Below are positions 10,012-19,893 of a stretch of 64,000 nucleotides of DNA, in pieces; the stretch's first letter is position 1, and each line of letters starts with the position of its first letter. The position numbers and the translations under genes are program-made. The stretch spans positions 2,133,501 to 2,197,500 of the forward strand of contig NZ_CP020028.1 of the NCBI RefSeq assembly GCF_002240415.1, read 5' to 3'. This DNA comes from Paenibacillus kribbensis (GTDB lineage Bacteria; Bacillota; Bacilli; Paenibacillales; Paenibacillaceae). Below the pieces are notes generated by a model that was not told where the DNA came from, searched no databases, and worked only from the letters and a program-made list of their open reading frames with translations.

Positions 10012-11037
10012 GTGCGGAAATTTCGTTGGATTTCAGCAGTTGCAGCCCTCATATTTGTAGCCACCGCCCTTCCGGCCCAAGCCGCTACCCTCCCTGCTGC
10101 CGTGGACACGACGAGCAAGCAGGTCGGCTCGCTAACTCCAACTGTCGTGAACCGGCTGGAAAAGGCAGTACAGGAACTGATCGGTACGAAAACGCCATTT
10201 CAATTTGACGATGTGACGGATATGGGTAAAACCTGGATTGTCGAGGGCGAGCTGGAGGACGGAACAGCTACGTTCCAAACGGAATATAATAAGGAAAAGA
10301 ACAGAGTGGATTCTACCACCGTACGGTATAAAATAAGCAGCATAGGCAAGGCGCTGGAAGCGCCACTTAAGGCTAAAGTGCTGAACAGTGCCAAAGCGTT
10401 TGACCCCAAGCGCTCCATGCAATTTGAGGCTTTCTGGCGGGTTAAATCTCCTTACCAGTCCAACAAGCCTTCGAATTACTGGGTATTTTGGGGGGCAGGA
10501 GAAAAGGCGTCCTCATTGTACGTTGATGTGGATCGAGGCAACAGTATAACCATTAATGCAGACTATCCACTGAAGCAAGTGGACCCTGTGTTGCTGAGCC
10601 GTGCAACGAACACTTTTAAGCGTGTTAGTGGTCAGCAGATCACCGTACAGCATGCTTCACGCTTCAAGGACGAGGCAAAGGGACTTTCTTATTGGTCGTT
10701 CGAGGACGCAAACGAGTCGAGTGAGGTCAAAATCGGCGCGGCGACCGGCAAAGTGCTGGCTGTATCCACCTATGGGGTAGACTGGAATGATGATACAGAT
10801 TTCAAAAAATCATTTGCCAATCCCCAATATACCGCCTCAGAAGCTTTGAAACTGGTCAAGCCCAAGGTTCAGCTCTTGTTTAATATCAACTTGTCCGGCT
10901 ATGATGTGGAGATTCAAGGGAATCAGTATACATTTTCCAAAAAGCAAAAGAGAACGACTTCTATTGTGGCTAAGGTGAATAAAAAAGGAGTTTTTTACGC
11001 GTTCTTCCTTCATGCTGCAGATGGGAAAATGCAATAA
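10012..11037 (+). CDS. Secreted protein with PepSY/YcdB-like repeats
   Basis: A 341-residue exported protein that starts at GTG 10012, with AAGGAGG nine bases upstream and a TATAAT at 9971-9976. Residues 1-24 form a signal peptide ending in Ala-Gln-Ala. The rest holds what look like two related alpha/beta units, with motifs such as YWSFEDAN, IGAATGKVLAVS and ASEALKLVKPKV that recall PepSY and YcdB/YcdC domains. Such domains are often found in inhibitors or chaperones of cell-surface proteases. Function unknown. It is flanked by terminators on both sides and is probably monocistronic. Confidence 0.75.
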   Translation: MRKFRWISAVAALIFVATALPAQAATLPAAVDTTSKQVGSLTPTVVNRLEKAVQELIGTKTPFQFDDVTDMGKTWIVEGELEDGTATFQTEYNKEKNRVDSTTVRYKISSIGKALEAPLKAKVLNSAKAFDPKRSMQFEAFWRVKSPYQSNKPSNYWVFWGAGEKASSLYVDVDRGNSITINADYPLKQVDPVLLSRATNTFKRVSGQQITVQHASRFKDEAKGLSYWSFEDANESSEVKIGAATGKVLAVSTYGVDWNDDTDFKKSFANPQYTASEALKLVKPKVQLLFNINLSGYDVEIQGNQYTFSKKQKRTTSIVAKVNKKGVFYAFFLHAADGKMQ

Positions 11038-11068
11038 TTATAGTATAAAATAACAATAATAATCCAAA

Positions 11069-11117
11069 CCGCTTCACTCCTGGTGACATCATCTTGGGGA
11101 GTGAGGCGGCTTTTTTT
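11069..11117 (+). terminator. Terminator
   Basis: CCGCTTCACTCC pairs with GGAGTGAGGCGG (one G-U) and is followed by CTTTTTTT. Confidence 0.88.
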
Positions 11118-11192
11118 GTTTTTTGGCTTATGTTTGCGGTCGCTTTTATGTTACATTAATATGAAAATAAACAGCGGGGTGGAGCGGAGGAC

Positions 11193-13085
11193 ATGAAACC
11201 GGATTTGCGTACAGTGCTGAATCGTGAACTTATTGTCGGAGACGGCGCAATGGGGACCTATTTGTACCAGCTGGGATTTCCAGTAAATACTTCTTACGAA
11301 GAGTTGAATATGACTTCACCTGACGTTATAGCAGATGTGCATAGTCAATATTTAAATGCAGGAGCACGATTGCTGGAGACCAATACATTCTCTGCAAATG
11401 ATTATAAGCTGGCCCGGTTTGGGCTGGAATCCAGGGTGGAAGAGATCAATCGTGCTGGAGTAAGAATTGCCAGAGCAGCGGCCGGACCTGAGCATTATGT
11501 AGTGGGTGCGGTAGGCTCCATATGCGGGGGGAAACGGCTTAACATATCCAAGCTGGAGCTGGCCCGAAACTATGACCAGCAGATTGATGCCCTCCTCTCC
11601 GAAGGAGTAGACGGCATTTTGTGCGAAACGTTTTATTCACTGGATGAAATGCGTATTGCGCTTCACGGTGTACGTAAATACAGTGACATTCCAGTCATCT
11701 GTCAGTTTGCGGTCGATCAGGTTGGTCGCACACAGGATGGTTTTTTAGTAGCAGAAGCTTTTTCGGTATTGCGTGATGAGGGAGCGGACATTCTTGGATT
11801 TAACTGTCATTCCGGTCCACAGGGGATTATGAGTGTCATGGAACAGCTGAAAGGCCCCTTGTCGGTACCGCTGTCCGTATATCCTAATGCAGGTCTCGCA
11901 GATTATGTGGACGGTCACTATGTATATGGTGCAACACCTGAATATTTTGGAGAATGTGCCGCGTCCTTTGTGGATCTGGGAACGAGGCTGATCGGTGGCT
12001 GCTGCGGAACTACGCCAGACCATATTGCGGCGATTTCCAAAGCTTTGAGCGGCTTGCAGCCGCCTCCGCTGGCTCCAAGAGAAGTATTGCTGAAAGAGTC
12101 AATTCACGTGGCTGAGCAGGAGTCGACTGTAGATCAAGGGGAACGTGGAAATGGCAGATATGCCGGCAAGCCCAACATTGTGGAAATGGTCAAGGAGCGG
12201 CATACGGTCATTGTGGAGCTTGATCCTCCACGCGATCTGGATATAACACGGTTTATGCAAGGTGCACATGCGTTGAAGAAAGCCGGGGCCGACGCGCTTA
12301 CGCTGGCCGACAATTCACTTGCCGTTACTCGGATGAGCAACATGGCGCTTGGACATTTGGTCAGCATTGAAACAGGTTTGCGCCCATTAATCCATATTGC
12401 TTGCCGTGACCGCAATTTGATTGGTACCCAGTCTCACATGATGGGTTTTGACGCGCTGGGCATTGACCATGTACTGGCGGTTACTGGAGATCCGGCAAGG
12501 TTCGGTGATTTGCCAGGTGCCAGCTCTGTGTATGATATGACTTCTTTTGAAATTATACGTATGATCAAGCAATTGAATGATGGTGTTGCATTTTCCGGTA
12601 AGCCACTAAAGCAGAAAGCTAATTTTGTGGTAGGTGCCGCATTTAATCCGAATGTCAAGCATTTGGGTAAAGCTGTGCAGCGGCTGGAAAAGAAAATTGC
12701 CTCCGGCGCTGATTATATTATGACCCAGCCCGTCTACGATCGTGAGCTCATCGCAGCCATCGCGGAAGAGACACGGCATTTGGAAGTCCCGATTTTTATC
12801 GGTATTATGCCGCTGGCTAGCGGGCGAAATGCAGAATACTTGCACAATGAAGTACCCGGCATTCAATTGTCGGATGAGGTGCGTGCTCGTATGTCTGGTC
12901 TGGAGGGGCCGGAAGGACGAGCGATGGGTGTATCCATTGCCAAAGAGCTGCTTGATACGGCGATGGAGCATTTTAATGGAATCTATTTGATGACTCCATT
13001 CATGTTCTATGAAATGACGGCTGAGCTGACTTCTTATGTATGGCAAAAATCCGGCCGCGTGCAGGCCCCCTTGTTTCGACTATAA
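11193..13085 (+). CDS. yitJ: Bifunctional homocysteine S-methyltransferase / methylenetetrahydrofolate reductase
   Basis: A 630-residue fusion like B. subtilis YitJ. Residues ~1-300 are a Zn-dependent homocysteine methyltransferase barrel (GDGAMGTYL near the start), with ligand cysteines Cys205 in FNCHSGP and Cys270-Cys271 in GGCCGTTP. Residues ~330-630 are a MetF-like flavoprotein barrel that makes 5-methyl-THF, so the methyl donor is made and used in one polypeptide for methionine synthesis. GTGGAGCGGAGG precedes the ATG. No SAM riboswitch is visible in the short upstream gap, although the B. subtilis gene has one. Confidence 0.92.
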   Translation: MKPDLRTVLNRELIVGDGAMGTYLYQLGFPVNTSYEELNMTSPDVIADVHSQYLNAGARLLETNTFSANDYKLARFGLESRVEEINRAGVRIARAAAGPEHYVVGAVGSICGGKRLNISKLELARNYDQQIDALLSEGVDGILCETFYSLDEMRIALHGVRKYSDIPVICQFAVDQVGRTQDGFLVAEAFSVLRDEGADILGFNCHSGPQGIMSVMEQLKGPLSVPLSVYPNAGLADYVDGHYVYGATPEYFGECAASFVDLGTRLIGGCCGTTPDHIAAISKALSGLQPPPLAPREVLLKESIHVAEQESTVDQGERGNGRYAGKPNIVEMVKERHTVIVELDPPRDLDITRFMQGAHALKKAGADALTLADNSLAVTRMSNMALGHLVSIETGLRPLIHIACRDRNLIGTQSHMMGFDALGIDHVLAVTGDPARFGDLPGASSVYDMTSFEIIRMIKQLNDGVAFSGKPLKQKANFVVGAAFNPNVKHLGKAVQRLEKKIASGADYIMTQPVYDRELIAAIAEETRHLEVPIFIGIMPLASGRNAEYLHNEVPGIQLSDEVRARMSGLEGPEGRAMGVSIAKELLDTAMEHFNGIYLMTPFMFYEMTAELTSYVWQKSGRVQAPLFRL

Positions 13086-13120
13086 TAATCAATTACAATA
13101 GTAAAATGGATGTGATGCCG

Positions 13121-14008
13121 ATGTCATTGAGTATGACCGGATACGGTCAAGCCATCTTTCATTATGAAGGCTATAAAGTGCGCTTGGAATTGAAATCGGT
13201 GAATCACCGCTATTGCGAAGTGATGATGAGGATTCCACGTGAATGGACGCGTTTTGAGGATGGTTTGAGAAGAACGGTTCAGCAGCAGATCAAACGCGGT
13301 CGTGTCGACGTCTTCATCCATAGGGAACGTGATGAAGAACAAATACCCGTCGCACGGTTGAATGACACTGTGGTGCAGGCATACCTGCATGCAGCGGAGC
13401 AGCTGGCGGATCGTTATGGCGTGAAAGGAACATTAGGTATAAGCGACATTCTTGCTTTGCCTGACGTTTTGGGTGAGCCTGGAGAGGCTTGCAATGAAGA
13501 CGAAGAGGGCTGGGAAGAGCAGCTACAGCGAGCCTTACATGAAGCTTTGCAGGGCTTGCTGGAGATGAGAAGGCGAGAAGGCGGGCATTTGGCGCAAGAT
13601 GTGGAATCACGTATTTCGCATCTGGAATCCCTGCATCATGAAATGACGGTGCTGGCTCCTCATGTTGTGAGCGACTACCGTAACAGGCTAAAAAACAGAC
13701 TTAAAGAACTTCAGGACGGTTCATTTACGCTTGATGAGCATAAGTTCGGAATGGAGATTGCTTTATTCGCGGATCGCAGCAATATTGATGAGGAGCTTAC
13801 CCGGCTTCAAAGTCACTTTGGGCAATGCAAGGGGTTGCTGTTGTCGGACGAGCCGGCTGGTCGCAAGCTAGATTTTTTAATCCAGGAAATGAACAGGGAA
13901 GTTAACACGATCGGCTCCAAGGCTAATCATCTCACATTGGTTAATTTGGTCGTCGAGATGAAGGCAGAGCTTGAAAAAATTCGTGAGCAGGCTGCGAATA
14001 TTGAGTAG
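13121..14008 (+). CDS. yicC: YicC family endoribonuclease-like protein (YloC)
   Basis: A 295-residue YicC/YloC protein. Members in other bacteria are reported as endoribonucleases affecting stress and stationary-phase RNA turnover. The N-terminus SMTGYGQA and the C-terminal segment FLIQEMNREVNTIGSKA are diagnostic. The ATG at 13121 is chosen because GGATGTGAT, one mismatch from a perfect Shine-Dalgarno, lies at 13108-13116 and homologues begin near SMTG. It follows yitJ after 35 bases and opens the yicC-remA-gmk-rpoZ-coaBC-priA series seen across Bacillales. Confidence 0.92.
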   Translation: MSLSMTGYGQAIFHYEGYKVRLELKSVNHRYCEVMMRIPREWTRFEDGLRRTVQQQIKRGRVDVFIHRERDEEQIPVARLNDTVVQAYLHAAEQLADRYGVKGTLGISDILALPDVLGEPGEACNEDEEGWEEQLQRALHEALQGLLEMRRREGGHLAQDVESRISHLESLHHEMTVLAPHVVSDYRNRLKNRLKELQDGSFTLDEHKFGMEIALFADRSNIDEELTRLQSHFGQCKGLLLSDEPAGRKLDFLIQEMNREVNTIGSKANHLTLVNLVVEMKAELEKIREQAANIE

Positions 14009-14064
14009 CTACCTGGTAGCGGCACGGCTGCAATAGTCACATGTATAGGGGGAAAGACCTGAAT

Positions 14065-14325
14065 ATGGCAATCAAATTGATCAATATTGGCTTCGGCAAT
14101 ATCGTGTCGGCCAACCGAATTATCTCCATCGTCAGTCCGGAGTCTGCTCCGATCAAGCGGATTATACAGGAAGCAAGGGACCGTCATATGTTAATTGATG
14201 CTACCTATGGCCGCCGGACACGGGCTGTTATTATTACGGACAGTGATCATGTAATTCTGTCTGCGGTGCAGCCGGAGACGGTCGCTCATCGCCTATCCAC
14301 CAAAGATGATGATAATGACGAATAA
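14065..14325 (+). CDS. remA: Extracellular matrix regulator RemA
   Basis: An 86-residue RemA (YlzA, formerly DUF370). In B. subtilis it binds DNA as a ring-like oligomer and activates matrix and osmoprotection genes. The sequence is almost invariant in the family: [48 protein letters not shown] at 14048-14056 sets the start at ATG 14065. It is followed 14 bases later by gmk. Confidence 0.95.
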   Translation: MAIKLINIGFGNIVSANRIISIVSPESAPIKRIIQEARDRHMLIDATYGRRTRAVIITDSDHVILSAVQPETVAHRLSTKDDDNDE

Positions 14326-14339
14326 AAATGGAGTGTACT

Positions 14340-14912
14340 ATGGCTAAGGGATTATTATTTGTAATATCCGGACCTTCGGGTGTTGGTAAAGGAACGGTAG
14401 GCAATGCGTTGCGTGAGAAGCTGCCGGAAATAACCTACTCGGTTTCTGCTACGACTCGAGCACCTCGTGCGGGCGAACAGGATGGAGTAAACTATTTTTT
14501 TAAAACACGTGAAGAGTTCTTAGGTATGATTGAACGGGATGAGATGCTGGAGTATGCTGAGTATGTGGGCAATTTTTACGGTACTCCACGTGATTTTGTA
14601 GATCAGACGCTTGCGCAGGGCAAAGATATATTTCTGGAAATTGAGGTTCAGGGAGCGCTAAAGGTCAAAGAAAAGTTTCCTGAAGGCATTTTCATTTTCC
14701 TGCTCCCGCCTTCGCTGGATGAATTAAAGGACAGAATTCGGGGACGGGGAACAGAAACTCAAGCCACCATTGACCACCGCATGTCGGTAGCTGTGGATGA
14801 AATGAACCTATTGCGTCACTATGATTATGCGGTTGTGAATGATGAGATTGATTTCGCTTGTAAACGAATAGAATCCATTATTATCGCCGAACATTGTAAG
14901 GTTCATCCATAA
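14340..14912 (+). CDS. gmk: Guanylate kinase
   Basis: A 190-residue GMP kinase that makes GDP from GMP and ATP. The P-loop GPSGVGKGT is at residues 11-19, followed by the GMP-binding [11 protein letters not shown] and GVNYFF segments. I chose the ATG at 14340 with GGAG at 14330-14333. An ATG at 14328 is in frame but lacks a site. It is the usual neighbour of rpoZ, from which it is separated here by about 120 bases holding a strong hairpin. Confidence 0.96.
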   Translation: MAKGLLFVISGPSGVGKGTVGNALREKLPEITYSVSATTRAPRAGEQDGVNYFFKTREEFLGMIERDEMLEYAEYVGNFYGTPRDFVDQTLAQGKDIFLEIEVQGALKVKEKFPEGIFIFLLPPSLDELKDRIRGRGTETQATIDHRMSVAVDEMNLLRHYDYAVVNDEIDFACKRIESIIIAEHCKVHP

Positions 14913-14956
14913 ATCAGGACTTTACATATGCCAAGCGTATTTAAAGTGAAATAATG

Positions 14957-15004
14957 CTGTATAAGCTGGGCTTGAAGGTGTACACTTGAGTTCAGCTTAT
15001 ACAG
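14957..15004 (+). repeat. Perfect 12-bp inverted repeat between gmk and rpoZ
   Basis: CTGTATAAGCTG (14957-14968) and CAGCTTATACAG (14993-15004) are perfect inverted copies. The intervening bases extend the stem with further pairs. There is no T run after it, so it is unlikely to be a simple terminator. It could be an RNA processing or stability element in the operon transcript. Confidence 0.65.
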
Positions 15005-15034
15005 TTCCAAAACTACATGAAGAGGTGTCTATTC

Positions 15035-15235
15035 GTGCTGTATCCTTCCATTGATGAAATGATGAAAAAGGTTGATAGTAAATATTCGCTGGTTGTAGCG
15101 GCTTCACGCCGGGCTAGACAGTTGCGTGAGGGTGAGAAGACGTCTCTGAAGAGCCCTAAATCACACAAACAGGTTGGAGTAGCGTTGGAAGAGATCTACG
15201 CAGATCATCTTCTGCTTGAAAGCGGCGAAGAATAA
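15035..15235 (+). CDS. rpoZ: RNA polymerase omega subunit
   Basis: A 66-residue omega subunit that aids assembly of RNA polymerase by clamping the beta-prime chain. It contains the conserved [29 protein letters not shown] and VGVALEEI segments. GTG 15035 is the start, placed by AGAGGTGT at 15021-15028 and by homologues beginning Met-Leu-(Tyr/Asp)-Pro-Ser. Confidence 0.93.
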   Translation: MLYPSIDEMMKKVDSKYSLVVAASRRARQLREGEKTSLKSPKSHKQVGVALEEIYADHLLLESGEE

Positions 15236-15325
15236 GAACTGTAGACAATCATTATAACCAGGCGCAATGCCAATTCCTTTGACAACCGCAAGGTTGTTAT
15301 TTTTTTCGGTCAGGGGGAGTTAACG

Positions 15326-16642
15326 ATGTTGAAGGGGAAAGTCATTATTCTTGGTATTACCGGCGGAATTGCCGCTTATAAAGCGGCTACGCTGTGCAGT
15401 AAGTTGACGCAAAAGGGAGCCGACGTTCATGTGATTATGACAGCTTCCGCCAAGGAATTTATTACCGAACTTACGTTGCAGTCGCTCTCTCGTAATCCGG
15501 TATATAGTGATACGTTTGATGAAAGAGAACCGTCCGTCGTATCCCATATCCATCTGGCAGATGCGGCCGATTTGGTGCTGGTTGCTCCTGCAACCGCGAA
15601 TATCATCGGGAAAATGGCGCATGGACTTGCTGATGATATGCTGTCTACTACGCTGCTGGCTACGACAGCCCCCATTATGGTGGCACCTGCGATGAACGTG
15701 CATATGTACACCCATCCGGCAGTCATGCAAAATATGGAGACGCTCGTATCACGCGGCGTGATGATGATTGAGCCCGGTGAAGGATTGCTGGCTTGTGGTT
15801 ATGTTGGCAAAGGGCGCTTGGAAGAGCCGGAAACGATCGTGCAAACCATAGAACGCTTTTTTGAACAGCAAGGTCAGGATGGTAAAGGCCAAAGCAAGTC
15901 TGAGCCACGTTGGTTTGGTGGAGAAGCTACGGAAAGTCAAGCGCCCGAGTCACTTGTGAACGAGGATGACAATGAGAATGAAATGTTGCTTTCAGGCAGA
16001 AAAGTCATTGTGACTGCTGGCGGCACAATCGAGAGAATTGATCCGGTGCGTTACATCACGAACGATTCCTCCGGCAAGATGGGCTTTGCCATTGCAAAAG
16101 TAGCTCAGGAGATGGGTGCAGAGGTGCATTTGATCGCTGCAAATACCAGCGCGGAGCCGCCTTCAGGGATTTCGCTTGAAAGAGTTCAGTCCGCTGAAGA
16201 CATGTATGCTGCTGTGTTAAGACAATGGGAAGCGTGTGATATGGTCGTGATGGCTGCTGCGGTAGCAGATTATCGGCCACGTGAGGTGGCACAGACCAAG
16301 ATCAAGAAAAAAGATAATGACATTACACTGGAATTAGTGAAGAACGTCGATATTCTTGAATCACTTGGACATAGCAAAAAACATCAATTCTTAGTTGGCT
16401 TTGCGGCAGAAACCGAAAATATGGAGACGTATGCGATAGATAAGCTGGAACGTAAAAATTGTGATTTGATTGCGGCAAATGATGTAACTGTGGAAGGCAC
16501 CGGCTTTGGCGCCGATGATAATGCGGTACAAATTTATGACCGTGGCGGAATGGTAGAGCGCATTCCTGTACAGTCAAAGGAAGAAGTCGCACGTAAATTG
16601 CTAACGATAGCTGCGGGACGCATGGGTGGGGTGTTGCATTAA
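15326..16642 (+). CDS. coaBC: Phosphopantothenoylcysteine decarboxylase / phosphopantothenate-cysteine ligase
   Basis: A 438-residue fusion that performs two steps of coenzyme A synthesis. The N-terminal CoaC flavoprotein (~1-185) has GITGGIAAYKA, the PAMNVHMYTHPA loop and the active-site Cys in LACGYVGKGRLEEPE. An acidic, low-complexity linker of ~35 residues (about 190-220) follows. The C-terminal CoaB domain has TAGGTIERIDPVRYITN, KMGFAIAK and AAVADYRP. Its stop overlaps the start of priA by one base. Confidence 0.95.
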   Translation: MLKGKVIILGITGGIAAYKAATLCSKLTQKGADVHVIMTASAKEFITELTLQSLSRNPVYSDTFDEREPSVVSHIHLADAADLVLVAPATANIIGKMAHGLADDMLSTTLLATTAPIMVAPAMNVHMYTHPAVMQNMETLVSRGVMMIEPGEGLLACGYVGKGRLEEPETIVQTIERFFEQQGQDGKGQSKSEPRWFGGEATESQAPESLVNEDDNENEMLLSGRKVIVTAGGTIERIDPVRYITNDSSGKMGFAIAKVAQEMGAEVHLIAANTSAEPPSGISLERVQSAEDMYAAVLRQWEACDMVVMAAAVADYRPREVAQTKIKKKDNDITLELVKNVDILESLGHSKKHQFLVGFAAETENMETYAIDKLERKNCDLIAANDVTVEGTGFGADDNAVQIYDRGGMVERIPVQSKEEVARKLLTIAAGRMGGVLH

Positions 16643-19254
16643 TGGAGACAGGCAATTTAGTTGCCAAGGTCATTGTCGATGTGCCAGCCAAGGATACGGA
16701 CCGTACCTTCGATTATCTGATACCGGATTCAATGAGGCCTTGGATTGAGCCGGGTAGCCGGGTAGCTGTGCCGTTCGGCAAACGAACGGTGCAGGCTTTT
16801 GTCATTTCGGTAGTTCCTGCCGAGGAGCCGCCTAAATACCGGATGAGAGCGATTCAGGAGTTGCTGGATTTGGTACCGCCATTATCTCCTGATCTTGTGG
16901 AGCTGGGCAAATGGATGAGTGAACGCTATGCCTGCAATCAAATTATGGCCTTGCAAGTGATGATTCCTACCGCATTAAAGGGTAAAGCGGAACGTTACAT
17001 TTCCATCGCTGAACAGCATGCGTTTGCAAATGCCTCGCCTGTTCATGCTATCCAGGACCCAGATGATTTACAGCGTACCATGCAATCAGATCAAGGAGAA
17101 GAGCTCGAATGGGCTCTTCTCACCGATGATGGTATGAGCGACCCGACGGAGCGTCGGATTGTCAGTTTTATTCAGGAGAAGGAGCAAGTCCCTTTGCAGC
17201 AGCTCAGTCGCCGTTTTCCCGAGGAGGCGGAGGTCATTAAAGCACTGTTGCGGCGGGGAGTGCTCCAGGAAAGTCAGGTTATCAAAGACAAACTCAGCAA
17301 AAAGACCATGAAAGCTGTTGACCTGGCTATAAGTATAGACAAGGCCTCAGCGGCATTGGAGAAATTTTCTGCCAAAGCGCAGCGTCAGCGGGAGGTACTT
17401 GCTTTTTTGCTGGAACGTAGCGAGTTTCTGCCTCTGCCGCTGAAGGAAGTCCTGACCTCACTGAGTGTATCGGCTGCAACGGTCAAGGCGCTGGAAGATA
17501 AGGGTTATGTGATCACAGAGGATGTGGAAGTGTTCCGCGATCCGTACCGGGGCAGGCGCTTTAAGCCTACAGAGCCGCTGCCCCTCACATCAGAGCAGCA
17601 GTCGGTGTATGAGCGAATTGTTCGCCAGTTGGACATGCGTGAGCAAGGCGCTTATTTATTGCATGGAGTCACAGGAAGTGGTAAGACGGAGGTCTATTTA
17701 CAGTCGATTCAGCGCTGTATCAGTCAGAACCGTCAAGCGATTGTACTGGTACCCGAAATATCGTTAACACCACAAATGGTAGAGCGTTTCAAGGGGCGGT
17801 TTGGCGATCAGGTGGCAGTGATGCACAGCAGGCTGTCCGGCGGGGAACGCTACGATGAGTGGCGCAAGATACGCGAAGGTCGTGTGAAGGTGGCGATTGG
17901 CGCCCGTTCGGCAGTATTTGCGCCTTTTCGGGAGCTAGGACTCATTATTATGGACGAGGAGCACGAAACGTCCTACAAGCAGGAAGAGACCCCCAAATAC
18001 CATGCGCGGGATGTAGCTATTCGCAGAGCCCATCAGCATGGAGCCGTCGTTATCCTGGGGTCAGCTACACCGTCGCTGGAAAGCTACTACGCCGCCCGCT
18101 CGCAAAGCAATGACGAATTTGCGCCGCTGCTGCTTGAAATGCCAACCCGCGCACTCGGGAACACGTTGCCTGAAGTACATATCATGGATATGCGCGAGGA
18201 ACTGCGGGCTGGCAACCGCTCCATGTTCAGCCGCGCGCTGCATCAAGGAATCGCAGAACGGTTGGAGCGTAAGGAGCAGACGGTATTGCTGTTGAATCGG
18301 CGCGGGCATTCTACGTTCGTTATGTGCCGCAGCTGCGGCTATGTGGCGGGCTGTCCGCATTGCGATATTTCACTTACGTATCACCAGCGTTCGAACAATT
18401 TGCGTTGCCATTACTGTGGTTATTCCGAGCCTGTCCCGCAGATTTGTCCGGAATGCGGCAGTGAGCACATTCGCTACTTTGGCACAGGAACTCAGCGAGT
18501 GGAAGAAGAGCTGGCAAAGCTGTTTCCCGGTATACGTGTTGTCCGAATGGATGTGGATACAACATCAGAAAAAAACGCCCATGAAAAGCTGCTTAAGCAG
18601 TTTCGTGATAAAAAAGCAGATGTGCTGCTCGGTACCCAGATGGTAGCCAAAGGACTGGATTTTCCTGATGTGACGCTGGTTGGAGTTATTACTGCGGACT
18701 CGGCTCTTAATTTACCGGATTTTCGGGCTGCAGAAAAGACATTCCAGCTGTTAACACAGGTAGCCGGACGTGCCGGAAGGCATCAATTGCCAGGTGAAGT
18801 ATTCGTACAATCTTATACTCCAGAGCATTATTCGGTGATTCACGCAAGTCGTCACGACTATGCCTCTTTTGTCAGGGAAGAGTTGAAACATCGCCGCAAT
18901 TTGCACTATCCGCCGTATTGTCGTCTTATTTTGGTGACCTTTTCTCATGAACAGCTTCCGGTACTGGTCCGGCTGGCTGAAAACTATTCAGCTACCCTGC
19001 AGGGGCGGGCGAGACAACGGGGCTGGTTCGGGAATATGGATCGGCTGACATCGGATGTACTTGACATTTTGGGACCCGTAGCTTCACCGATCTCGAGAAT
19101 CAAGAATAGATACCGATTTCAATGTATGATAAAATGGCGTGGAAATATCGATGCGATTGGTCTGGCTCAGCAGGTAGCTGATGAAATGGCGGAATCCGCA
19201 CAGGCCCAAAAGCTGCTGATTAGTCTGGATGTTGATCCGCAAATGCTAATGTAG
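16642..19254 (+). CDS. priA: Primosomal protein N', replication restart helicase
   Basis: PriA, 870 residues, recognises stalled forks and D-loops and reloads the replicative helicase. It has an N-terminal DNA-binding domain, a winged-helix part, Walker A GVTGSGKTE near 342, DEEH near 438, and eight cysteines in four Cys-X2-Cys pairs (about 561-610) that bind two zinc ions inside the helicase core. The start overlaps the coaBC stop (TAATG). A 135-base gap separates it from def. Confidence 0.96.
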   Translation: METGNLVAKVIVDVPAKDTDRTFDYLIPDSMRPWIEPGSRVAVPFGKRTVQAFVISVVPAEEPPKYRMRAIQELLDLVPPLSPDLVELGKWMSERYACNQIMALQVMIPTALKGKAERYISIAEQHAFANASPVHAIQDPDDLQRTMQSDQGEELEWALLTDDGMSDPTERRIVSFIQEKEQVPLQQLSRRFPEEAEVIKALLRRGVLQESQVIKDKLSKKTMKAVDLAISIDKASAALEKFSAKAQRQREVLAFLLERSEFLPLPLKEVLTSLSVSAATVKALEDKGYVITEDVEVFRDPYRGRRFKPTEPLPLTSEQQSVYERIVRQLDMREQGAYLLHGVTGSGKTEVYLQSIQRCISQNRQAIVLVPEISLTPQMVERFKGRFGDQVAVMHSRLSGGERYDEWRKIREGRVKVAIGARSAVFAPFRELGLIIMDEEHETSYKQEETPKYHARDVAIRRAHQHGAVVILGSATPSLESYYAARSQSNDEFAPLLLEMPTRALGNTLPEVHIMDMREELRAGNRSMFSRALHQGIAERLERKEQTVLLLNRRGHSTFVMCRSCGYVAGCPHCDISLTYHQRSNNLRCHYCGYSEPVPQICPECGSEHIRYFGTGTQRVEEELAKLFPGIRVVRMDVDTTSEKNAHEKLLKQFRDKKADVLLGTQMVAKGLDFPDVTLVGVITADSALNLPDFRAAEKTFQLLTQVAGRAGRHQLPGEVFVQSYTPEHYSVIHASRHDYASFVREELKHRRNLHYPPYCRLILVTFSHEQLPVLVRLAENYSATLQGRARQRGWFGNMDRLTSDVLDILGPVASPISRIKNRYRFQCMIKWRGNIDAIGLAQQVADEMAESAQAQKLLISLDVDPQMLM

Positions 19255-19389
19255 AGCGTCTGCGCAAAACTTATCGGCACAGTTAATGCGGACAAGCGGT
19301 CCGTACATAGGATAATGTAGCAGTCGCGTTTGTGATGAATACAATTAATAAGTCTAAATGAAGGATAAAGAGGAAGGTGTTCTGTTGTT

Positions 19390-19887
19390 ATGTCAATTAG
19401 AATTATCGTATTGGAGCCGGATGATGTACTGCATAAAGTAGCCAAGGAGGTTACTAAAGTTACACCTAACGTGCAGAAGCTGCTTGACGATATGGCAGAT
19501 ACGATGTATGAAGCGGAGGGAGTAGGTCTTGCCGCTCCGCAAGTAGGCATTTTGAAGCGTCTGATCGTTGTGGATGCCGGAGATGAGCATGGTTTGATTA
19601 AAATGATCAATCCGGAAATCGTGGCAGAAGAAGGAGAGCAGTTGGGTCCTGAAGGCTGCTTGAGTATTCCGGGTCTGAACGGGGATGTGCGTCGTGCCGA
19701 GAAGGTTACAGTCAAGGGACTGGATCGTGAGGGCAAGGCCATTACTGTTACAGCGACAGGATTGCTTTCTCGTGCTTTTCAGCATGAAATCGATCATTTG
19801 AACGGAGTTTTGTTCACGGATATTGCGGAAAAAGTATATGAGGTTGCTCCGGAACAGCCAGGATCGAACCGTAAGGCAGGGGAGTGA
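19390..19887 (+). CDS. def: Peptide deformylase
   Basis: Def removes the formyl group from the N-terminal methionine of new proteins. The 165-residue protein has the three family motifs: GVGLAAPQ at 44-51, EGCLS with metal-ligand Cys90, and HEIDH with His132, Glu133 and His136. GAGGAAGG precedes the start. fmt follows after six bases, the usual pairing of formylation and deformylation. Confidence 0.96.
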   Translation: MSIRIIVLEPDDVLHKVAKEVTKVTPNVQKLLDDMADTMYEAEGVGLAAPQVGILKRLIVVDAGDEHGLIKMINPEIVAEEGEQLGPEGCLSIPGLNGDVRRAEKVTVKGLDREGKAITVTATGLLSRAFQHEIDHLNGVLFTDIAEKVYEVAPEQPGSNRKAGE

Positions 19888-19893
19888 GGTTCG

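Noticed and set aside
11041..11192. An S-box in front of yitJ
   Set aside because: The only hairpin is a plain terminator; the conserved S-box core sequences are absent.
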